A stretch of DNA of 17,987 nt from Sulfurovum sp. UBA1140 (GTDB taxonomy: Bacteria > Campylobacterota > Campylobacteria > Campylobacterales > Sulfurovaceae): the NCBI GenBank assembly GCA_002311915.1, contig DCAF01000031.1, forward strand, positions 1 through 17,987. The letters run 5' to 3'. The position numbers were made by a program, and so were the translations under genes. Within the stretch, counting starts at the first letter, position 1; each line of letters starts with the position of its first letter. The notes beneath the pieces are model-generated. The model worked only from the letters and a program-made list of their open reading frames with translations. It was not told the origin of the DNA and did no database searches. Of the stretch, positions 7,424 through 15,272 are shown in pieces.

Positions 7424-8871
7424 AGTGTTTCCCCTTTGTTTATAATGCTATTGAGTTCAAAGACTTTTGCATTTCTATCATTTTTTGCAGTTAAAAGTTT
7501 AAGAAGAACCTCTAGCTCTTTTGACTGCTTGATAAGCACATCTGAGATAGAACTACTCCCCTCTTTATAACGCTCTTTATAGTTCTCGTACACACGATTC
7601 GCAAATCGAAGCTGTGTCTCTAGGCTCTCTATATCAGCATTTTTACTTTTAATATTGGTGATGGTTTTTTTAATCTGTAGACAGATGCCTCGTTTGGCTA
7701 AATTGACCTGCTCATGGACTTTCATATTTTCAATTTTAGCAATTTCTAAATTGTTTTTATCAATGTTTCCATTGAAGATATTCCATTTGGCTTGAACCCC
7801 AATGGTATAAAAATCTTTGTCAAAGAATTTATTCAGTGGATTATCATCGGACGACCCATATTCCCCAAAAGCACCCACTTCAGGTAGAAAACTTGCCTCT
7901 TTCAGTTTGATTGCCATGGCAGTAATTTCTAATCCAAGTTTTGCCTTTTGTATATCAAGGTTGTTCTCTTGAATTTCCTCTTTAACCACCTGTGGCATAT
8001 TGGCTCGGTCATCAATATCTTGGATTGACTCAACATTATGATTAAGAAGAAAAGAGAGATATTGGTAGGCTAACTCTTTATTAAAGTTGGCTTGACTTGA
8101 CATACTCTCTACTTCTGATTTACGTGCTTCTACCTCAAGTTCATCAATCTCTTTGGCAAATCCCTCTTCTCTCATGCTTTTAACAATCTCTTCGAGTCGA
8201 TTAATGTTGCTTATAATACTGTTAAGGTTATCACTGTAGTGATTAAGTAACGAGATGTCATAAAATGTTTTGGTGAGTTGAAAAACTTTTTCATTAAGCA
8301 GTTTCGAGGTGTCAAGTTTTGACATGGTGTGTAGAGACGAGGTAATTTTAGCATATTGATCCAGTTTGCCACCTGTATAAAGAGGAACCATATAGCTTAG
8401 TATCGTTTGAAAGTGATTTCGTGTATCAGGATAGTTTAGGTCTTTGGGTTGCAGTGCTAAAATAGAACCACCCTGTTGTGCTAATCCTTGTGAAAAAGCT
8501 CCAAAATCCCCATTAGCCTGTCCAGCTCCTTGCCCTATGGCACCCATAAAGTCACTAAATCCAAAATCACCAAAGTTGGCTTCACGACTTTTAAGTTTAA
8601 ATCCAAAGATATTCCCCGCATCATTGGAACGCATGGCTTGAACCGTAGCATCGAGTTTACCATAACGGTGACCTTTGGCTATTTTGGCTTCATAAGCTTT
8701 TATCTGTTCACTAAATTTAGAGACTTTTAACTCTAAATTATTTTTTTTCATTAATGCTAAAGCATCTTGAAGAGATAAATTTTCAATACTTACTTTTTCA
8801 TCTGCTTGAATGGTATTGCTAACCAATATCAGCAATAGAATTAAAAGTATTAAAGACTTTTTTCTAAACAT
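7420..8871 (-). CDS. TolC-family outer-membrane efflux channel
   Basis: The 483-residue product is the outer-membrane exit duct of the efflux system. It has a signal peptide (1 to about 23, with a long Leu/Ile core) and then NLSLQDALALMKKNNLELKV, the usual first helix of outer-membrane efflux proteins. Strand-like sequence TILSYMVPLYTGGKLDQ (156-172) opens the second part of the first repeat, and a matching second repeat contains VQAKWNIFNGNIDKNNLEI. The C-terminal helices contain YENYKERYKEGSSSISDVLIKQ. An unusual Gly/Phe/Gln-rich stretch lies at about 99-136, where the first beta-hairpin loop would face the cell surface. It is the first gene of the four-gene operon, with its own promoter region at 8872-9000. 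Confidence 0.88.
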   Translation of the reverse strand: MFRKKSLILLILLLILVSNTIQADEKVSIENLSLQDALALMKKNNLELKVSKFSEQIKAYEAKIAKGHRYGKLDATVQAMRSNDAGNIFGFKLKSREANFGDFGFSDFMGAIGQGAGQANGDFGAFSQGLAQQGGSILALQPKDLNYPDTRNHFQTILSYMVPLYTGGKLDQYAKITSSLHTMSKLDTSKLLNEKVFQLTKTFYDISLLNHYSDNLNSIISNINRLEEIVKSMREEGFAKEIDELEVEARKSEVESMSSQANFNKELAYQYLSFLLNHNVESIQDIDDRANMPQVVKEEIQENNLDIQKAKLGLEITAMAIKLKEASFLPEVGAFGEYGSSDDNPLNKFFDKDFYTIGVQAKWNIFNGNIDKNNLEIAKIENMKVHEQVNLAKRGICLQIKKTITNIKSKNADIESLETQLRFANRVYENYKERYKEGSSSISDVLIKQSKELEVLLKLLTAKNDRNAKVFELNSIINKGETL

Positions 8872-8915
8872 TTTTTCCCTTTTCTGATAAGATTTTGTAT
8901 AGTATCTATCTAAGT

Positions 8916-8940
8916 AATCATGAATTATAAATTCATTATT
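8916..8940. promoter_or_regulatory. palindrome at the presumed transcription start of the efflux operon
   Basis: ATGAATT-ATA-AATTCAT (8920-8936) is a perfect inverted repeat with 7-bp arms. Allowing one mismatch, it extends to AAT/ATT at the outer ends (8916-8940). It lies just downstream of the candidate -10 box at 8948-8953, the classic place for a repressor operator of an efflux operon. Palindromes of this strength also arise by chance in AT-rich DNA, and no repressor gene is seen nearby apart from the LysR fragment, which has no DNA-binding domain. Confidence 0.35.
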
Positions 8941-8947
8941 AGAAATA

Positions 8948-8953
8948 ATTATA
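8948..8953 (-). promoter_or_regulatory. candidate -10 box of the efflux operon
   Basis: On the minus strand TATAAT reads at 8953-8948 after TAGG, giving a leader of about 70 bases to the TolC-like ATG at 8871. The ribosome site is AAAAGGGA about five bases before that ATG. No -35 hexamer is seen. It sits between two palindromes (8916-8940 and 8982-8997). Confidence 0.45.
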
Positions 8954-8981
8954 CCTATATTTATTGATTGAGAAATTAATT

Positions 8982-8997
8982 GTTATATGAATATAAC
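8982..8997. promoter_or_regulatory. palindrome upstream of the efflux operon promoter
   Basis: GTTATAT-GA-ATATAAC is a perfect inverted repeat with 7-bp arms. Its centre lies about 61 bases from that of the palindrome at 8920-8936, close to six helical turns, with the candidate -10 box between them. The two palindromes differ in sequence, so they would not obviously bind the same protein. It may be a chance AT-rich palindrome. Confidence 0.25.
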
Positions 8998-9025
8998 TGT
9001 TTTTGAATAAAAAAAGAGGTTTTTA

Positions 9026-9061
9026 TCAAAAATACGCACCAGCTAAAAGCCAGAGGTATTT
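9026..9061 (-). terminator. Rho-independent terminator after serA
   Basis: Read on the minus strand, AAATAC (9061-9056) pairs with GTATTT (9035-9030). Inside are CTCTGGC and GCTGGTGC around a TTTTA loop, with one U-U mismatch and one bulge. A run of T residues (plus-strand AAAAA at 9028-9032) follows the stem. It lies 17 bases after the serA stop codon and separates the housekeeping cluster from the efflux operon. Confidence 0.65.
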
Positions 9062-9078
9062 TCAAATAATAGTAAAGA

Positions 9079-10668
9079 TTAGATTGTAACGTGTGCTACG
9101 CTAATACATGTCTCAAGAGAAGCGAGTTCACTAAGAAGTTTTTTACTAATATTGCCATCAACTTTGACAACAGCTAAAGCTTGGGAATCTTTATCTCTTC
9201 CCAATCTAAAATCCGAAATATTTAGGTTGTTACTTGAGATAATGTGTCCCACATCACCAATAACACCAGGAACATCAGTATTTCTAAATAGAATCATTTT
9301 ACCTTTTGGTTCTAAATCTAAGGTATATCCATCTATTTCGATAATACGTTGAGCATTTTCACCTAACACTGTACCTGCAATGGTAAATGTAGCATTGAGA
9401 GTGGTAAGTTTAATGGTGATTCTATTCTCAAGACCACTGTTGTTGACTTGTTGCTCTTTGTTAATTCCAATGCCCCGTTCTTGTGCCACAAATTCTGCAT
9501 TAACATAGTTAACCGAATCTTCAAGAGATTCACTTAAAATACCAACAGTTGCAAAGGTGGTTAATGAATCAATATGTGCCGAGACTTCACCCTCTGTGGT
9601 AATTTTAATACTTTTAATGCTCTCTCTCGTAGCTTGAGTAGACATGTGACCCATTTTCTGTATCAGTTCAAGATAAGGTCTTAAGAAGTCAGGCAGTTCA
9701 CTCTCTTTAATTGGAAGGTTAAGTGCATTAGGAAAAGAGATATTTTTAACGGCACTAATAGCATTTTCAGCTGCTTGAATGGCAATGTTTTGTTGTGACT
9801 CTTTGGTATTCGCACCTAGGTGAGGTGTTAATGTTACATTGTCAAGGTCAAGCAGAGGATGATCCGTCGCTGGTTCTTTATTGAAAACATCAATTCCTGC
9901 CATGTGAATTTTACCATTTTTTAAGCCCTCTACAAGAGCTTCTTCGTTGTATAGACCACCTCTTGCACAGTTAATAAGTATTACACCATCTTTCATTTTA
10001 GCGATCTCTTGGGTATTGATCATGCCTAGTGTCTCTTCATTTTTAGGAGTGTGAATGGTAATAATATCACAGGCTAGAATATCATCAAAATTATTGGTGT
10101 ATTGAATATCAAAATCGGTGGCTCTACTTGAGTCAATGTAAGGGTCATAGGCAATAACCTCCATCTCAAAAGCTTTGGCTCGTTTAGCTACTCTTGAACC
10201 AATATTTCCAAAACCAATAACACCCAACTTTTTGTCTTTAAGTTCGGTACCATACCAATCTTGTCGTCTCCAGACCCTGTCTATTTTAAGATTATTATGG
10301 GCATAAGGAAATTGTCTAACACAAGAGAGCATGTGGGTCATGGTAAGCTCCACGGCTGCAATGGTATTGGCAGTAGGAACATTCATAACAACAATACCTT
10401 TTTGACTACAACCCTTAATATCCACATTATCAACACCAACACCTGCACGAACAATGGCTTTTATATTGGTAGCATGGTCTAAAAAGAATTGATCAACATC
10501 GGTAGATGAACGTGTAATGGCAATATCAGCTAGAGGGATTATTTCAGTGATGAGCCTCTCTTTTGGCTCATCTGCTGCATTAATTAGGTTTATTTGGGCA
10601 TCATTTGCAAGAATATCCAACCCTTTTTGGTGGATATGATCGCAAACGACAACAGTAAGTTTAGACAT
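9079..10668 (-). CDS. serA: D-3-phosphoglycerate dehydrogenase
   Basis: The 529-residue product oxidises 3-phosphoglycerate to 3-phosphohydroxypyruvate with NAD, the first step of serine synthesis, in the cytoplasm. Residues 1 to about 310 form the dehydrogenase: AIVRAGVGVDNVD (71-83), the NAD-binding GFGNIG (152-157) with Asp175 at the end of the second strand (NAD preference), and catalytic Arg236 (NCARGG), Glu265 and His283 (TPHLGAN). A middle allosteric-substrate-binding-type domain covers about 315-450. A C-terminal ACT domain (about 455-529) starts MILFRNTDVPGVIGDVG. This is the long type 1 form, about the usual 525-530 residues, so serine feedback is possible. It follows rpsA by 12 bases with no terminator between, so the two are probably co-transcribed. 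AAGG about 11 bases before the ATG is the only ribosome site seen. Confidence 0.97.
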   Translation of the reverse strand: MSKLTVVVCDHIHQKGLDILANDAQINLINAADEPKERLITEIIPLADIAITRSSTDVDQFFLDHATNIKAIVRAGVGVDNVDIKGCSQKGIVVMNVPTANTIAAVELTMTHMLSCVRQFPYAHNNLKIDRVWRRQDWYGTELKDKKLGVIGFGNIGSRVAKRAKAFEMEVIAYDPYIDSSRATDFDIQYTNNFDDILACDIITIHTPKNEETLGMINTQEIAKMKDGVILINCARGGLYNEEALVEGLKNGKIHMAGIDVFNKEPATDHPLLDLDNVTLTPHLGANTKESQQNIAIQAAENAISAVKNISFPNALNLPIKESELPDFLRPYLELIQKMGHMSTQATRESIKSIKITTEGEVSAHIDSLTTFATVGILSESLEDSVNYVNAEFVAQERGIGINKEQQVNNSGLENRITIKLTTLNATFTIAGTVLGENAQRIIEIDGYTLDLEPKGKMILFRNTDVPGVIGDVGHIISSNNLNISDFRLGRDKDSQALAVVKVDGNISKKLLSELASLETCISVAHVTI

Positions 10669-10680
10669 TATAGGCAGACC

Positions 10681-12348
10681 TTATCTTCTTTTGAGTTGAT
10701 CTTTAAATACATCACCCAAAGTCATGCTATCATCTTGCTCTTTATTGAGTTGTTCAAGAGCTTCTCTCTCTTCTTGTCTCTCAAGTCTTCTAACCGAAAC
10801 TCTAATTCTATCATTTTTAGCATCAAGGAATGAGATAACAGCTCTGATGGTTTGACCTTTTTCAATCTCTTCAACTTTAAGTGGTGCTAAATCATCAAGT
10901 CTAAGAAGTGCATCAACACCATCTTCAATTGCGATAAAGATACCGAAATCTTTTTTATCTTTAACTGTACCTTCTACAACATCACCATTTTTATGGTTTT
11001 TTGCAAATTCTGAAATAGGAGAATCTTCAAGTGCTTTTTTACTTAATGAAACTTTACCATTTTGTCTGTCAATTTTAATAATTTTAACTTCAACTTCATC
11101 ACCTTTTTTAAGAAGGTCTTTGGCTGACTCTGATTTCTTCCAAGATACTTCTTGGTTATGAAGTAGACCTTCAACTGCACCAATTTTAACAAAGGCACCA
11201 AAATCAGTAATTGATGAAACAGTACCTGTAATAACATCACCTGTTTTATTTGCTGATGCAAATTGATCAATTGGCTTAGGAAGTAGTGTTTTTCTGCTTA
11301 CTCTAAGTCTTCTTTGAATCTTATCAATTTCGATAATTTCAACATCAATTTTTTGATCAATTTCTATATAATCTTTAGGATGTTTTACATTTTTATCCCA
11401 AGAGATTTCAGACACATGAAGGAATGCTTCTAAATCTTCACCCAAATCAACAAATGCACCATATGGTTCAATATTAGATACGGTCACATTTACAGTGTCT
11501 CCTGCTCTTAATGTATTATCAATATCTTTCCATGGGTCAATACTTGCCTCTTTAATAGAGAGTGAAAGGTGTCTTTTTTTCTTGTCATAACCAATGGCAA
11601 CAACATTAACTTCATCATCTTCTTTATAATACTTAGATGGGTTAACAGGACCTTTATGAGAAATTTGAGAGTAGTGAACCAATCCGTCCATACCACCAAC
11701 ATCAACAAACATACCATACGATGTAATTTTCTTGATAATACCAAGAACCACGGCTTTGTTTTCTAATAATTTATCAACAATCTCTTGAGTTTCAGCTTTT
11801 TCACGTTCAATAAGCTCTTTTCTTGAAATAACAACAGAACCCTTCTCCTTGTCAACTTTAACGATAAGTGCTTTTACTTTTTTACCGATTGGATTGATTT
11901 TATGAGAAATATACGAGAGTGTTCTTGGCATAAAGAACTCTAATCCTGCTACTTCAACAACAAAACCACCTTTGTTTTTCTTGGTGATTTCACCTTCAAT
12001 AATGTACTCTTCTTCATCATCATACTCTTCAATAAACTCTGCAAGAGCAGCTCTTTTTTCTGCCAATTCATAAGAGATACTTGGTCGTTCGCCTCTGAAA
12101 CCTGTAATAACAACAGTGATGGTCTCACCATTTTCAAACATAAGAGTTCCATCTTCATCTCTAATTTGGTCTAATGACATAAACGCTTCATTTTTACGAC
12201 CAACATCAACAACAACTTGATTCTCTTCTTCATCAATTTTTACAATAATACCATCTACTAAATCACTACTTGAATCTGACTTTTTAAACGACTCCTCGAG
12301 CATCGCTCCAAAATCTACATCTTCTACTTCGATATCTTCGAATTTCAT
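10681..12348 (-). CDS. rpsA: 30S ribosomal protein S1
   Basis: The 555-residue product is ribosomal protein S1, which helps mRNA bind the 30S subunit. Six S1 (OB-fold) repeats can be placed at about 31-97, 113-180, 199-267, 283-354, 369-437 and 455-521. Clear repeat cores are SYGMFVDVGGMDGLVHYSQI, EPYGAFVDLGEDLEAFLHVS and TDFGAFVKIGAVEGLLH. The acidic N-terminus (IEVEDVDFGAMLEES) is typical of the ribosome-docking end. Length matches E. coli S1 (557). AAGGA eight bases before the ATG and a TATAAT about 35 bases upstream support this start and a separate promoter. It lies between ispH and serA; the ispH-rpsA pairing is also known from Clostridia, where the two are fused. Confidence 0.97.
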   Translation of the reverse strand: MKFEDIEVEDVDFGAMLEESFKKSDSSSDLVDGIIVKIDEEENQVVVDVGRKNEAFMSLDQIRDEDGTLMFENGETITVVITGFRGERPSISYELAEKRAALAEFIEEYDDEEEYIIEGEITKKNKGGFVVEVAGLEFFMPRTLSYISHKINPIGKKVKALIVKVDKEKGSVVISRKELIEREKAETQEIVDKLLENKAVVLGIIKKITSYGMFVDVGGMDGLVHYSQISHKGPVNPSKYYKEDDEVNVVAIGYDKKKRHLSLSIKEASIDPWKDIDNTLRAGDTVNVTVSNIEPYGAFVDLGEDLEAFLHVSEISWDKNVKHPKDYIEIDQKIDVEIIEIDKIQRRLRVSRKTLLPKPIDQFASANKTGDVITGTVSSITDFGAFVKIGAVEGLLHNQEVSWKKSESAKDLLKKGDEVEVKIIKIDRQNGKVSLSKKALEDSPISEFAKNHKNGDVVEGTVKDKKDFGIFIAIEDGVDALLRLDDLAPLKVEEIEKGQTIRAVISFLDAKNDRIRVSVRRLERQEEREALEQLNKEQDDSMTLGDVFKDQLKRR

Positions 12349-12383
12349 ACTTACTAATCCTTGCCTAGCCTAATTTTGGGCTA

Positions 12384-12389
12384 ATTATA
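12384..12389 (-). promoter_or_regulatory. candidate -10 box of rpsA with a short structured leader
   Basis: On the minus strand TATAAT reads at 12389-12384, just after a run of ten A residues. Transcription would start near 12377 and give a leader of about 30 bases. The inverted repeat TAGCC/GGCTA (12366-12370 and 12379-12383, 8-base loop) spans the predicted start. It could fold at the 5' end of the mRNA, ahead of the ribosome site AAGGA at about 12357-12361. Confidence 0.5.
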
Positions 12390-12412
12390 CTCTTTTTTTT
12401 TTAATAGCAAGT

Positions 12413-12439
12413 AAAAGAGAACGGTGTTAGTTCTCTTTT
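12413..12439 (-). terminator. hairpin overlapping the ispH stop codon
   Basis: The 10-bp perfect inverted repeat AAAAGAGAAC/GTTCTCTTTT has a 7-base loop that holds the ispH TAA. On the minus strand the stem ends in TTTT followed by ACTTG, a weak terminator. On the plus strand the T-run is six long. It lies just upstream of the rpsA promoter and probably ends most ispH transcripts. Confidence 0.6.
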
Positions 12440-13266
12440 TTAATCTCTTTGATTTTATTAATAACATTTTGGACAATCCAATCAGGTGTAGAGGCTCCAG
12501 CCGAGATACCACAGAGTTTTTTATCTTTAAACCATATCTCTTGAAGTTCAGTCTCATTCTCAATAAGATAACTCTCTTTGCATCCGTCAGTAGTGATGCT
12601 GTGCAGTTGTTTGGTATTAGAAGAGTGTTTACCTCCAATAACAATCATGACATCAGCATCTTTTGCCAACACTGCAGCGGCATCTTGATTTTCAAAAGTG
12701 GCATTACAGATGGTATTAAAAACACGAACCTCTTTATGTTTTAAAATAAGTGCATTGACTATTTTTAAAAAATCTTCAGGCTTTCTTGTTGTTTGGGCAA
12801 CAACAGCCACTTTGCTTCTTAAAGGCAGTGCTTCTAGTTCGTTGACATCCAAAACAATAAATGCCTCTTCTCCTTCTGCATAGCTTACTACCCCTTTAAT
12901 TTCAGGATGATTTTTATCTCCAAATATAACCACAGAGTATCCTGTACCACTCATTTTTTCTACAATTTGTTGAGGTTTGGTCACATAAGGACAGGTGGCA
13001 TCAATAACCTTGTTCTCTTGTTTCTTTAAAACTCTTAACTCATCTTTTGGGATACCATGTGTTCGTATAACAACGGTATCATCTTTTTTAACATCTTCAA
13101 TGCTTTCTGCTAATCCAATATTAAAACCCTCTTTCAAACGGTTAATTTCATCTTTATTATGAATAAGTGGTCCGTAGGTCAGACTATTTTCATGTTTTTC
13201 TGCAATCTCTATGGCTCTTTTTACACCATAACAAAATCCATAACTTGATGCCAATTCTATTTTCAT
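12427..13266 (-). CDS. ispH: 4-hydroxy-3-methylbut-2-enyl diphosphate reductase (IspH/LytB)
   Basis: The 279-residue product catalyses the last step of the MEP isoprenoid pathway, reducing HMBPP to IPP and DMAPP with an iron-sulfur cluster. The three cluster cysteines are Cys12 (YGFCYGVKRA), Cys92 (DATCPYVTK) and Cys187 (NTICNAT). Substrate-binding histidines are His36 (GPLIHN), His70 (RTHGIP) and His120 (KNHPEI). The C-terminal SAGASTPDW motif matches the family. Length is normal for bacteria without the long N-terminal extension. AAGGA eight bases before the ATG supports the start. It lies downstream of cysS, separated by the palindromic element at 13291-13382, and upstream of rpsA. Confidence 0.97.
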   Translation of the reverse strand: MKIELASSYGFCYGVKRAIEIAEKHENSLTYGPLIHNKDEINRLKEGFNIGLAESIEDVKKDDTVVIRTHGIPKDELRVLKKQENKVIDATCPYVTKPQQIVEKMSGTGYSVVIFGDKNHPEIKGVVSYAEGEEAFIVLDVNELEALPLRSKVAVVAQTTRKPEDFLKIVNALILKHKEVRVFNTICNATFENQDAAAVLAKDADVMIVIGGKHSSNTKQLHSITTDGCKESYLIENETELQEIWFKDKKLCGISAGASTPDWIVQNVINKIKEIKKEN

Positions 13267-13290
13267 TTTTTAATTTCCTTCATTATATAG

Positions 13291-13382
13291 TAGACATCTT
13301 GCAAAACTAGGAAACGATGGCTTTAGCCTCGTCATGGTCGGGACTAAAGTCTCCGATTCCAAAGAGTTTTGCAAGATGTCTA
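13291..13382. repeat. 92-bp near-perfect palindrome, MITE-like element
   Basis: Perfect 18-bp inverted ends (TAGACATCTTGCAAAACT at 13291-13308 and its complement at 13365-13382) enclose 56 bases that themselves nearly fold back: GGAA/TTCC, then GGCTTTAG/CTAAAGTC with one wobble, then a short CTCG/CGGG-type stem. The outermost bases are TA on both sides, so an 88-bp element with 16-bp ends flanked by a TA duplication is one reading, as for IS630/mariner-type MITEs. It fills most of the gap between cysS and ispH. There is no coding capacity and no long T-run, so it is not an ordinary terminator, although the transcript would form a long hairpin between the two genes. Confidence 0.7.
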
Positions 13383-13387
13383 GTTAT

Positions 13388-14788
13388 TTATATCTTTTCC
13401 CAAAGTGTACCATCAGATGTATCCATTAACGAAATTCCCATCGCTGTAATCTCATCACGAATTGTATCTGATTTTTGATAATCTTTAGCCTTCTTTGCCT
13501 CAGAGCGTTGCTCTATAAGAGACTCTATTTTACTCTTGGTCTCTTCATCTATTCCTATCTGAAAATAACTAAATGGCTCTTTGCCACCAAATCCTAAAAG
13601 TTCATCCAAAAACTCTATATTGGCTAAGGTCTCTTTTTTTAAACCTTTATCTTTGGGGTTGCTGTCTAGTTTATCATTGGCATCGCTTATCATCTCCTCT
13701 ACCAAAGCAAGAGCTACCGAGATATTCAAATCATCGCTCATCGCCTCCATTACAGATTTTTGAAACTTTTTATTAGGTTTAGAAGCCTTAGTTGGAACAA
13801 TGCGTTTTTTAACTCTATAAAGTTTATCAAGTCTCTTTTTAGAGTTAAGCAAATCTTCTTCATTAAAGTTGAAATCATTTCGATAATGAACTGAAATTAG
13901 ATAGTTTCTCAACACCTCTCCATCATAGACTTTCAATGCATCTTTAACAAAAAAGCTATTGCCCAAAGATTTACTCATTTTTTCACCATTGATATTGACA
14001 AAGCCATTGTGCATCCAATATTTAGCCAGTTCATGCCCCGTGGCACATCGGCTTTGAGAGGCTTCATTTTCATGATGAGGGAAAAGCAGGTCAGCACCAC
14101 CCCCATGAATATCTATGCTATATTCATCACTGCCCTCAAAGTGTTTCTCTATCATCGCCGAACACTCGATATGCCATCCTGGACGACCACGACTAAAAGC
14201 AGTATCAAAACATATATCATCATCACCGTTACAGGCTTTCCATAGAGCAAAATCTTTTGGATTTCGTTTTTGGCTATTATGCTCGACACGGCTTTGATTG
14301 TTCTCATCGCTTCCTACTTGATGTGAGATGCTTCCGTAATTGGTATCTTTGGAGGTATCAAAATAGACATCTCCTGAGTTTACTACATAGGCTATATCTT
14401 TATCTATCAAATTTTGAATCATAGACTCCATCGCTTCTAGCGACTCTGTGGCTTTGGGTTCTATATCATTCTCTTGAACTCCCAAGGCTCTCATATCTTC
14501 TAGGTATCGCTCTATATAGTGGGTGGTTATCTCCTCTAGGCTTTGACCTGTCTCTTGAACTTTTTTGATAATTTTATCATCTATATCAGTGAAGTTTTTT
14601 ACCATGGTTACATCATAACGCAGAGCTTTTAGCGTACGCACCAAGAGGTCAAAACTAAGGCTACTTCTTGCGTGTCCTAAGTGTGCATCATCATAGACGG
14701 TGGGCCCACAGACATAGATGGAGGCTTTTCTTGGAACTATAGGCTCAAATGGTAGTTTTTTCTTTTTTACACTGTCGTAGATGTACAT
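13388..14788 (-). CDS. cysS: cysteinyl-tRNA synthetase
   Basis: The 466-residue product charges tRNA-Cys with cysteine. It is a class I synthetase with the HIGH motif as HLGH (36-39) and KMSKS at 270-274. Zinc ligands are Cys27 (VCGPTVYD), Cys209 (WHIECSAM), His238 and Glu242 (LFPHHENE). Other family signatures are NFTDIDDKII (65-74) and GRPGWHIEC (201-209). Length is normal (E. coli 461). The C-terminal helical anticodon-binding region is complete and ends GTLWEKI. It is the third gene of the murJ-yaiI-cysS run, starting 37 bases after the UPF0178 gene, with a possible internal promoter in the gap. AAAGG about 13 bases before the ATG is a weak ribosome site. Confidence 0.97.
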   Translation of the reverse strand: MYIYDSVKKKKLPFEPIVPRKASIYVCGPTVYDDAHLGHARSSLSFDLLVRTLKALRYDVTMVKNFTDIDDKIIKKVQETGQSLEEITTHYIERYLEDMRALGVQENDIEPKATESLEAMESMIQNLIDKDIAYVVNSGDVYFDTSKDTNYGSISHQVGSDENNQSRVEHNSQKRNPKDFALWKACNGDDDICFDTAFSRGRPGWHIECSAMIEKHFEGSDEYSIDIHGGGADLLFPHHENEASQSRCATGHELAKYWMHNGFVNINGEKMSKSLGNSFFVKDALKVYDGEVLRNYLISVHYRNDFNFNEEDLLNSKKRLDKLYRVKKRIVPTKASKPNKKFQKSVMEAMSDDLNISVALALVEEMISDANDKLDSNPKDKGLKKETLANIEFLDELLGFGGKEPFSYFQIGIDEETKSKIESLIEQRSEAKKAKDYQKSDTIRDEITAMGISLMDTSDGTLWEKI

Positions 14789-14818
14789 TGAGGTTTAACC
14801 TTTGGTTTATTTGTTGTG

Positions 14819-14824
14819 ATTATA
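14819..14824 (-). promoter_or_regulatory. candidate -10 box for cysS
   Basis: On the minus strand TATAAT reads at 14824-14819, two bases after the TAG of the UPF0178 gene, leaving a leader of about 25 bases before the cysS ATG. No -35 is seen. It may add expression of cysS to read-through from murJ. Confidence 0.35.
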
Positions 14825-14825
14825 G

Positions 14826-15272
14826 CTAAAAGGCTTTAGATAAAAAAGCATTCAGTTGATTGGCAAACTCATGAGCATCTTTAACCCCAAAAGCTTTAGG
14901 TCCTTTGGTCATCTCTCCAGAGTCTCGTATCTCTTGCATTAGGTTTCGTATGGCTAGGTATTGCTTGATGTTGTCCACGCTATATAGCTCACCTCTGTGG
15001 TCGATGGCATGAGCATTTTTAGAGATAATTCTATCGGCTAGAGGGATGTCAGCCGTAATGACCAAATCATCTTCCTCTACCATCTCGACTATCTTATCGT
15101 CTGCCTCATCGGCTCCTTGGGCAACCACCATATAGGTGATATACTTGGATTTACCGATATTTATCTTTTTGTTTGCGATAACATAGGTCTCTAGTTTTAG
15201 GCGTTCTATGGCTCTTAGTGTAATTGGTTTAAGTAGATTAGGAAATGCATCACCATCTATAAATAGTCTCAT
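14826..15272 (-). CDS. UPF0178 (YaiI/YqxD, DUF188) family protein
   Basis: The 148-residue product belongs to the UPF0178 family (E. coli YaiI, B. subtilis YqxD), small soluble proteins related to the PIN-like nuclease fold, without an established role. The N-terminal MRLFIDGDAFPN corresponds to the family's strand plus acidic loop (commonly DADACP; here the Cys is Phe10). QGADEADDKIVEMV, then VITADIPLADRII with conserved Asp residues, and DHRGELY follow in family order. I chose the ATG at 15272, which overlaps the murJ stop as ATGA; an ATG at 15284 would add four residues (MDTR). The overlap suggests translational coupling to murJ. Acidic residues expected for metal binding are present, but activity is unproven. 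Confidence 0.88.
   Translation of the reverse strand: MRLFIDGDAFPNLLKPITLRAIERLKLETYVIANKKINIGKSKYITYMVVAQGADEADDKIVEMVEEDDLVITADIPLADRIISKNAHAIDHRGELYSVDNIKQYLAIRNLMQEIRDSGEMTKGPKAFGVKDAHEFANQLNAFLSKAF

Noticed and set aside
12424..12744. 106-codon frame on the + strand opposite ispH.
   Set aside because: ispH on the other strand has all its cluster cysteines and fits the family fully; the opposite frame is a by-product.
13282..13287. TATAAT on the minus strand as an ispH promoter.
   Set aside because: Transcription would start at about 13275, downstream of the ribosome site AAGGA at 13276-13280, so this box cannot drive a normal ispH mRNA.
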